DNA from: Chloroflexota bacterium
Lineage (GTDB): Bacteria > Chloroflexota > Anaerolineae > Anaerolineales > UBA4823
Length of the DNA stretch: 10,700 nt
NCBI GenBank assembly: GCA_030636125.1
Contig: DAOVXM010000049.1
Span: 1-10,700, forward strand
Reading direction: 5' to 3'
The position numbers and the translations under genes were made by a program. This document shows positions 5,444 through 10,700 of this stretch, one piece after another (position 1 is the first letter of the stretch; each line of letters starts with the position of its first letter). The notes under the pieces were generated by a model that was given only the letters and a program-made list of their open reading frames with translations, was not told where the DNA came from and did not search any database.

Positions 5444-6031
5444 ATGGCCAGTCAAAGAAAACCACCTCAGAGAGCAAAGCGGCCTTATCACATTTTAGGG
5501 ATGCTGATGATTGGCACAGGTCTGCTTGTGCTGGGGGTGGTGACCCTGGTGGCTTTACCTAAACCAGAAGCTACTGCTGGCTCAAACCCGGGATATTCAA
5601 CCATACCGGTGGAAGTCAACTATCCATCCCCTGAACTATCTTTGACCGATCTTCAGGGGCTTCCAGTTTCACTTGAGGATCATCTCGGTAAAGTAGTTCT
5701 GGTGAATAATTGGGCGACTTGGTGCCCACCTTGTAAGGCTGAGATGCCGGCCTTGCAAACATTCTTTGATAAGCACAAGAGCCAGGATTTTACGATCATT
5801 GCTATTGAAGCCGGTGATCCGGTATTCGAGGTAGCTGATTTTGTTAAGCAGTATGGACTTACCTTTCACGTCTGGCCTGATCCAACCCAGAAAGCAACTA
5901 TGGCTTTTCGAAACCCTGGTTTGCCCAGTTCTTATGTGATTGACCGTGCCGGAACTGTGCGCCTGGCCTGGACGGGCGCTATCAATCTGGATACGTTAGA
6001 AAAATATGTGACACCTCTCTTGGAGGAATAA
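5444..6031 (+). CDS. TlpA/ResA-like membrane-anchored thioredoxin
   Basis: This 195-residue protein has a basic N-terminus (QRKPPQRAKRPYH), one hydrophobic anchor at about residues 17-38 without an evident cleavage or lipobox site, and an extracytoplasmic redoxin/AhpC-TSA-type thioredoxin domain from about residue 60. The redox centre is WATWC94-PPC97KAEMP, the usual TlpA/ResA form, with the cis-Pro motif GLPSSYVID further on. Members of this family reduce disulfides outside the membrane, for instance in apocytochrome c or copper-centre maturation, receiving electrons through CcdA/DsbD-type carriers. The ATG gives a sensible positively charged anchor, but no ribosome site is visible; a strong hairpin lies 13 bases upstream. 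It follows the Sec-PDO by 107 bases on the same strand and is probably the last gene of the redox operon. An IS element begins two bases after its stop. Confidence 0.9.
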   Translation: MASQRKPPQRAKRPYHILGMLMIGTGLLVLGVVTLVALPKPEATAGSNPGYSTIPVEVNYPSPELSLTDLQGLPVSLEDHLGKVVLVNNWATWCPPCKAEMPALQTFFDKHKSQDFTIIAIEAGDPVFEVADFVKQYGLTFHVWPDPTQKATMAFRNPGLPSSYVIDRAGTVRLAWTGAINLDTLEKYVTPLLEE

Positions 6032-6032
6032 T

Positions 6033-6048
6033 TACATCGTAAATTAAG
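6033..6048 (+). repeat. IS630 left terminal inverted repeat
   Basis: TACATCGTAAATTAAG matches the reverse complement of 7225-7240 (TACACCGTAAAGAAAG) at 13 of 16 positions, with the outer 11 bases differing only once. The transposase stop codon lies inside this repeat (6044-6046), as is common in compact IS elements. Confidence 0.75.
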
Positions 6049-7194
6049 ATTTCTTGAATTTCTTATTGTCTTCATGAACAGCAATGTAATGAGAATTCAG
6101 CTTGGTACGAGATGATTGGATTGAAAATTGCCAATTGATTTTGATCTTTTGTGAATTACGTACTGCGATCAGGGCTAGAACTTCTTGTTCAAGTTTGGCC
6201 ATGGTCGGGATGCGGCGGTCAAGACATAGGCGTGTCAAAGCCGAAAACTCAATCTCGATCATATTCAACCAGCTGGCAGATTTCGGTGTGAAGAAGAATT
6301 CGAAGCGTTCGGCCAGGGCAAAGGCTTCATCAGCAGGCAGATTTTCGTAAAAGGAACTGGTATCATGGGTATTCAAATTATCCTGTACCAGCCGGATTTT
6401 GATAGCTTCAGGATATGCCGCAGCTAAAGCCTGACAAAATAATGCATACTCTCGTTTTGTGCGCTGGGCATAAACTTGAGCTATGCGTTGGCCGGTCAAG
6501 GGTTCAATAGCTGCCAGCAAGGCGCAGGACCCCAGTTTTTCATAGGCATAATGCTCCTTGCGCACCTGACCACTTTGTAATGCCAACGGTTCCACTCGGT
6601 CTCCAATCAGAAAACAGGGCCGTTCATCGAAGCAAATTACCGGATACTGTGGATCATAAGGCAAAGCATACAGCCACAAGAGTTGCTCCATGCGGGCCAA
6701 AAACCGACTGTCCAGTTTCCCGATGCACCAGGTCCGCTTGAGATGTGGCTTCAGTTCGTTTTTTTTAGTATCGCAGCCACTTCAGTATGCGATATATGAT
6801 CGCAATACTCGAGCTCAACCACTTTGTCTGCCAGGAGACGCAAGGTCCAGCAGGCATACCCTTCGGGCGGATCACTACATGCTAGGGCTGTTATCTTGGC
6901 TCGCTGGTTGCCATCAATTTCGACTGGCCTCCCGGATCGGGGCTGGTCTTGGAGTACCTGTAACCCCGTCTCTCGATACTTCGCTGCCCACTTCGAAAGG
7001 GTTGTCACGGTAACTTTAAGCGTTTTTGACACAGCTGTATAAGTCTGGCCTCGATCCAGTTCCAATAATCCAAGTGCCCGTCGATATGCCTTGGCTGTCA
7101 ATTCACCCTTGCTTATCAGGGCTTCGAGATATTCTCGATCGATGTCACTGAGTTGTACATGTCGTTTTTTCATCATCCTGCCATTTTCATTCAT
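6044..7194 (-). CDS. IS630-family transposase, two frames joined by a probable -1 frameshift
   Basis: This is a DDE-type transposase. The first frame (7194-6751, 147 residues) carries the N-terminal helix-turn-helix part (YTAVSKTLKVTVTTLSKWAAKYRETG) and the Pro/Arg-rich linker QPRSGRP typical of IS630. The second frame (to 6044) carries the catalytic domain: first Asp in VICFDERP, second in LVQDNLNTH and the Glu in ASWLNMIEIEFS. The frames meet at A8 (6759-6766). Reading CTA AAA AAA and then stepping back one base gives ILKK-NELKPHLKRTWC, which restores the continuous family sequence and a product of about 383 residues. Without the shift the first frame stops three codons later. The frame change is therefore likely programmed slippage, not decay. 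ATGs at 7176 and 7173 are possible alternative starts. Confidence 0.88.
6759..6766 (-). other. A8 slippery site for transposase frameshifting
   Basis: Eight A residues on the coding (minus) strand sit exactly where the two transposase frames must join. A -1 ribosomal slip on A-AAA-AAA, or transcriptional slippage adding one A, both give the same fused protein. Homopolymer A runs of this kind serve this purpose in several IS families. Confidence 0.7.
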
Positions 7195-7224
7195 TTGACA
7201 GGATTTGTCAAAATATCTAAACTA

Positions 7225-7240
7225 CTTTCTTTACGGTGTA
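7225..7240 (-). repeat. IS630 right terminal inverted repeat
   Basis: On the minus strand this reads TACACCGTAAAGAAAG, the partner of the left repeat. It lies about 30 bases upstream of the transposase start and ends in the TA dinucleotide expected at the target site. Confidence 0.75.
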
Positions 7241-7309
7241 GTTAGTGCCGTTCAGCAAGTTTATGGAAGCCTAGCGCTTGCCTATTACCAGACTTGTTTG
7301 GGGAGCTGC

Positions 7310-7338
7310 AGTTGTCCCATATACAACTTGCGCAACTT
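7310..7338 (+). repeat. Small inverted and direct repeats upstream of the TPR gene
   Basis: AGTTGT (7310-7315) and ACAACT (7323-7328) form an inverted repeat. CAACTT occurs twice (7324-7329 and 7333-7338) around GCG, producing the palindrome TTGCGCAA. A weak promoter-like TATACA lies between the inverted-repeat arms. This could be an operator for the gene starting at 7395, but the repeats are short and could be chance. Confidence 0.3.
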
Positions 7339-7394
7339 TCCCCCTCTGACTACCGCCCAAGCTCCAAATATCTAACGTACAAGAAGAGAGAAAT

Positions 7395-9887
7395 ATGTCC
7401 CGACGCAGAAGGAAATCAAAGAAAACCGGCTCATCCAAGTCACCAGCGACACGCGTAAGTTTGGATGAACTGCTGGAAAACGCATACCAGTTTTTAGAGC
7501 GTGATCAACCCGAAAAAGCCTTGGAGGTCTTAGAAAAGGCCCCAGTTCAATTTCAGCAGCGAGCAGAATTTCTATTTGCGCGCGGATACGCTTACCAGTT
7601 ATTGAGTAACGACTTCACCGCTATCGAAGACTTTGAAAATGGGCTTCGCAAAGCACCAAGATATCTCCCAGCTTATCTAGGCCTGGCCATCTCCTACGCT
7701 AATCTCGATCTCATGCGCCACGCCTGGCGTTATGCAGAACAGTTTCTCCGGAAACACCCCGAAGAACCGGAAAGTGAAGCACTGGCTGAGGAAATCCTAA
7801 CTGACGCAAAAGCAGATATCGCCGACCAGGCCCGCCAAGCAGGAATCCCATTCAAAAAATATGAGCAGGCTGCTCTTCCCCATGAGAGGGCGCAGCGCTT
7901 CCTGGCTGTTGGGAAATTCAAACGGGCCCAAAAAGAGCTCGACAACGCTGTACGTTTAACCCCTGAATCGGCTCCACCACGCAACAACCGCTCCCTAGCG
8001 CAATATTACTTAGGAAGAACAGAAGAAGCTATAGCAGAGGCCGAAACTGTCTTGAATACCATCGACGCCAACGAAACTAATACGTTGAGTAACTTAATCC
8101 TATTTCACCACAGCCTGTGGCAGAAGGAAAAAGCTGCCCAATACGCGGACCGGTTACGAGACATAGCGCTCACTTCAACATACGATGAGATCAATTTACC
8201 AAAAGCGATCGAATCCTTGGGATTATGGGAAGACGACGAGACTCTATGGAGACTCGCCAAGGATATGCTCAACGAACCAGCGTATGCACTACCGGGAAAT
8301 AGCTGGTACGTGCTCGGCGCAGCAGCAGCCAATACCAACCATCTGTCCGAAGCGGAACGTCTTCTCAAGAGGTCGAAAAAGGAAGGAACCTTCTTCGAGG
8401 AAAGGGTTGAACAAGGTCTTCAAGCCATAAAAAAGGCTAAGCGAAAACGAAAACCCGTCGTTGGCCCCAGCCTGACAGGTCAATTTCCCTACACGCATAT
8501 CTCACAAGTCTGGCCTTCTATGCTGGCGACAGATCTATTTGAACAAATGATCAAGATAGAAGATCCAAGTCTGGCCGAGAGGCAGTTAAAACGCTACGTG
8601 AAGCGTCATCCCTTTGTGCTCGTCGCTATGCGGCTGATCCTGTGGAACGAAGAAGATGAAATATTAAGGGAATTAGCCTTAGATGCACTTGCAGTATCAG
8701 GTCTCCCCGAGGCCTATGACGAGATCAAACAGTTTGCTACCAGTCAATATGGTCACGATGACCAGCGTAAACAAGCCCTGATCAGATTGCAGAAAAGTGG
8801 TTATATCGAACCAGGTACTTATGTGCGCTTCTGGTCAGCCCAGGAAGGTGAATGGAGCGAGATATCTACCTTCTCATCCATAATTGAAGATGCGGATTTT
8901 TCTCACTACCATCCCGATGCTATAGAGTTAATGGAGAAAAGCATGCAAATCTTGAATGAAGGTCCTGAGAACGAAGTTAACCTGGAACAGGCTATAAAAT
9001 ATCTTAAAGAAGCTATTGAGATCGACCCAAATTACGCGATGGCAATCCATAATCTGGGCACAATTTATATTATCCAGGGAAAAGAAGAAGAGGGCCAAAA
9101 TCTCATCCGCGAGTCAGTAGAGGTAGAACCGGGTTATTTGCATGGTCATGTTAGCTTAGCCAGCATTGAGTTTCATAAAGGAGATTTGGATGCCTGCCAG
9201 GAGCATCTCAGGCGGGTACTTTCTGCCCCATCCATTCCTCCAAACGTGATGGAAAGGACGCTGGAAATCCAACTCCAGCTAAGCGTCACAGAAGAGGATA
9301 TGGATTCGACCAAAATACATTTCGAGATGCTCAAAACACTCAACCCGGAAAATCCCCAAGTGGCAACCTTGGAACCAATGTTAAAGTTTTGGGATGCCAC
9401 CAGCGGGCTCCGTGAAAGTTGGATAGAAAATACCCATCGTTACCGGGAGCGTCAGCTCAAAAAACCGATATCAGCGGATGAGAACCTGGCTAGCTGCCTG
9501 GACCGCATCACTCGGGAAAGCCTGGTTGGTGCTTTGCGGATTTGGGGACTTAAAAAGGCTGGGCGAAAAGCTGAAGTCATCGCTCGTTTGGACAAAGTGA
9601 TGCGTGATCCTGAGATGCTGTGCCTCTATTTAGAGGCTGAGCTAAGTCAGGATGAGAGGGATGCACTAGCCTGGGTGCTGGAAGACGAGGGGATACGACC
9701 TTGGGAAGAGTTTAACAAACGTTATGGTGATGATATCGACGAATCACCTTACTGGCAATACCACGAACCCGAGACGATACCAGGCCGGCTGCGAATGACG
9801 GGCTTATTGGCTGTGGGAACATTTGATGGTAACCGAGTCGCCTTGATACCTGCTGATCTACGACCTGTGTTGAAGCAAATTAGTTAA
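7395..9887 (+). CDS. Large TPR-repeat protein with C-terminal SAP-like motif
   Basis: This is an 830-residue protein of unknown specific function, probably cytoplasmic, with no signal peptide or membrane segment. It opens with a very basic tail (SRRRRKSKKTGSSK). TPR-type helical repeats follow at about residues 25-130 and 165-235 (ALEVLEKAP..., RAQKELDNAVRLTPESAPPRNNRSLAQYYLGRTEEAI), and a second clear set at about 530-620 (AIKYLKEAIEIDPNYAMAIHNLGTIYIIQGKEEEG). The middle (360-500) is helical and unassigned. Around residues 708-733, SLVGALRIWGLKKAGRKAEVIARL resembles a SAP motif, a small helical nucleic-acid-binding module. The last 90 residues are acidic and tryptophan-rich and end in a short beta-like segment (LLAVGTFDGNRVALIPADLRP). 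TPRs usually scaffold protein complexes. AGAGAG lies a few bases before the ATG. It stands alone between the IS and a convergent pyrD. Confidence 0.85.
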   Translation: MSRRRRKSKKTGSSKSPATRVSLDELLENAYQFLERDQPEKALEVLEKAPVQFQQRAEFLFARGYAYQLLSNDFTAIEDFENGLRKAPRYLPAYLGLAISYANLDLMRHAWRYAEQFLRKHPEEPESEALAEEILTDAKADIADQARQAGIPFKKYEQAALPHERAQRFLAVGKFKRAQKELDNAVRLTPESAPPRNNRSLAQYYLGRTEEAIAEAETVLNTIDANETNTLSNLILFHHSLWQKEKAAQYADRLRDIALTSTYDEINLPKAIESLGLWEDDETLWRLAKDMLNEPAYALPGNSWYVLGAAAANTNHLSEAERLLKRSKKEGTFFEERVEQGLQAIKKAKRKRKPVVGPSLTGQFPYTHISQVWPSMLATDLFEQMIKIEDPSLAERQLKRYVKRHPFVLVAMRLILWNEEDEILRELALDALAVSGLPEAYDEIKQFATSQYGHDDQRKQALIRLQKSGYIEPGTYVRFWSAQEGEWSEISTFSSIIEDADFSHYHPDAIELMEKSMQILNEGPENEVNLEQAIKYLKEAIEIDPNYAMAIHNLGTIYIIQGKEEEGQNLIRESVEVEPGYLHGHVSLASIEFHKGDLDACQEHLRRVLSAPSIPPNVMERTLEIQLQLSVTEEDMDSTKIHFEMLKTLNPENPQVATLEPMLKFWDATSGLRESWIENTHRYRERQLKKPISADENLASCLDRITRESLVGALRIWGLKKAGRKAEVIARLDKVMRDPEMLCLYLEAELSQDERDALAWVLEDEGIRPWEEFNKRYGDDIDESPYWQYHEPETIPGRLRMTGLLAVGTFDGNRVALIPADLRPVLKQIS

Positions 9888-9939
9888 TAGTAACCGAATC
9901 AGCAACATATATTTGGGTTGCCATTGTACAACAAAGGCA

Positions 9940-10700
9940 TCACCTGGACATCCCCTTTAATATCTCTTTCACCAAGCCTGGCCCCCCATAAACCAACCCT
10001 GAATAAACCTGAACCAAGGTTGCACCCGCCTCGAGCTTTTCTTTTGCATCCCTGGCGCTCATCACTCCCCCTACCCCTATAATGGGCAGTCTCCCCTCAG
10101 TACGCTGGTAGATCTGACCCACCATCCGGGTGCTGCGCTGGCGCAAAGGTGCGCCGCTCAAACCGCCCGCCTCACTCGCCAGCCGCGAGCCGCTTACCCC
10201 CTCACGCTCAACGGTAGTATTGGTAGCGATGATCCCATCCATGCCCGTAGCAAGAATCGCTTCGAGCGCATCGTCCAGCTCTCCATCGCTCAGATCGGGT
10301 GCCAGTTTGACCAGCACCGGGACATGACGCTCTAACTTTAATACCTGAGCCTGACGCTCTTCCGCCAGTATCCCAAGCAATTCCTCCAAAGCCTGGCGGG
10401 CTTGCAAGCGGCGCAATCCGACAGTGTTAGGGGAACTGACGTTAATCACCAGATAATCCGCTAGCGGGGCAAATTTTTGCACCAGTTCGAGATAATCTCT
10501 GGCGGCCGCTTCTAAGGAAGTATCTTTATTCTTTCCCAAATTAACCCCCAAAACCAGCTCTTTTAGTCGCATACCGCTCAATTGGTCCACTACAAAGTCC
10601 CCCCCTTTTCCTGGAAAACCAAGCCGGTTGATCAATCCATGCTCTGCCGGAAGGCGGAACAAGCGCGGCCGGGGGTTACCATCCTGGGGGCTTGGTGTCA
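9940..10700 (-). CDS. pyrD: Dihydroorotate dehydrogenase, class 2 (quinone-dependent), N-terminus missing
   Basis: This enzyme oxidises dihydroorotate to orotate in pyrimidine synthesis using FMN. Class 2 enzymes sit on the membrane and pass electrons to quinone. About 253 residues are visible; the N-terminus lies beyond the right edge, because the frame is open to the window end and already reads TPSPQDGNPRPRLFRLP, a class 2 hallmark. Further motifs are LGVNLGKNKDT, YLVINVSSPNTVGLR (with the catalytic Ser of class 2), VLVKLAPDLSD, GIIATNTT, GGLSGAPLR and the FMN-phosphate-binding IIGVGGVMSARDA...YSGLVYGGP. The C-terminus is complete, ending at the TGA at 9940-9942. It converges with the TPR gene across a 52-base gap in which I see no strong terminator. 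Confidence 0.95.
   Translation of the reverse strand, partial: TPSPQDGNPRPRLFRLPAEHGLINRLGFPGKGGDFVVDQLSGMRLKELVLGVNLGKNKDTSLEAAARDYLELVQKFAPLADYLVINVSSPNTVGLRRLQARQALEELLGILAEERQAQVLKLERHVPVLVKLAPDLSDGELDDALEAILATGMDGIIATNTTVEREGVSGSRLASEAGGLSGAPLRQRSTRMVGQIYQRTEGRLPIIGVGGVMSARDAKEKLEAGATLVQVYSGLVYGGPGLVKEILKGMSR

Larger units (their letters stand above)
6033..7240 (-). mobile_element. IS630-family insertion sequence (about 1.2 kb)
   Basis: The element comprises a two-frame IS630-type transposase between imperfect 16-bp terminal inverted repeats, 6033-6048 and 7225-7240 (13 of 16 positions match). Both ends begin with TA, the target dinucleotide duplicated by IS630/Tc1-mariner transposons, so the mobile part may be 6035-7238 flanked by duplicated TA. 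The 1208-base length fits the family. It landed two bases beyond the tlpA stop without disrupting any gene. Apart from the frame change, which looks programmed, both open frames are intact, so the copy may be active. Confidence 0.85.

Noticed and set aside
9888..9939. Terminator between the convergent TPR and pyrD genes.
   Set aside because: Only a short TTGTACAA palindrome and a four-base TGCC/GGCA pairing are visible, too weak to call.
10660..10662. TTG at 10660-10662 as the start of pyrD.
   Set aside because: The class 2 motif TPSPQDGNPRPR lies upstream in the same frame without a stop, so this TTG is an internal Leu codon and the gene continues past the window.

Overview
The window looks like bacterial chromosome, most likely from a Chloroflexota (Anaerolineae-like) or similar moderately thermophilic lineage. 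That guess rests on the gene content (a two-domain protein disulfide oxidoreductase, several SAM hydroxide adenosyltransferase paralogues, an ECF-type double ATPase and a large TPR protein) and on mid-range base composition. It is an inference, because no marker gene fixes the taxonomy.

Left part (1-3402, minus strand): an operon read right to left from a good sigma70-type promoter (3374-3402). It holds three tandem, complete DUF62 paralogues (SAM hydroxide adenosyltransferase, SAM to adenosine plus methionine). The last overlaps by 8 bases a double-ABC ATPase of the ECF vitamin/metal transporter type, which runs off the left edge. Two of the DUF62 genes start with TTG behind strong Shine-Dalgarno sequences.

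Middle part (3403-6031, plus strand): a likely thiol-redox stress cluster, transcribed divergently. It contains an ECF sigma factor, an overlapping soluble zinc-binding anti-sigma factor, a 69-residue zinc-ribbon protein, a two-domain protein disulfide oxidoreductase (PDO) and a membrane-anchored TlpA/ResA-like thioredoxin. The main finding is in the PDO gene. Its second active site, expected to be C-P-Y-C, has an in-frame TGA in place of the first Cys codon. The reading frame and the conserved protein continue unbroken for 72 more codons. A 40-nt hairpin starts directly after the TGA and has the layout of a bacterial SECIS element. The gene is best read as a 221-residue selenoprotein with a U-P-Y-C centre, not as a pseudogene. 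Two hairpins fill the gap between it and tlpA.

Right part (6033-10700): an IS630-family insertion sequence (6033-7240) sits two bases after the tlpA stop. It is bounded by imperfect 16-bp inverted repeats starting with TA, and its transposase is split into two frames joined at an A8 slippery run. Next comes an 830-residue TPR protein with a SAP-like motif near its C-terminus, then a convergent, partial class 2 dihydroorotate dehydrogenase (pyrD) running off the right edge. No tRNA, rRNA or CRISPR array was seen, and no stretch above 300 bases lacks a gene.
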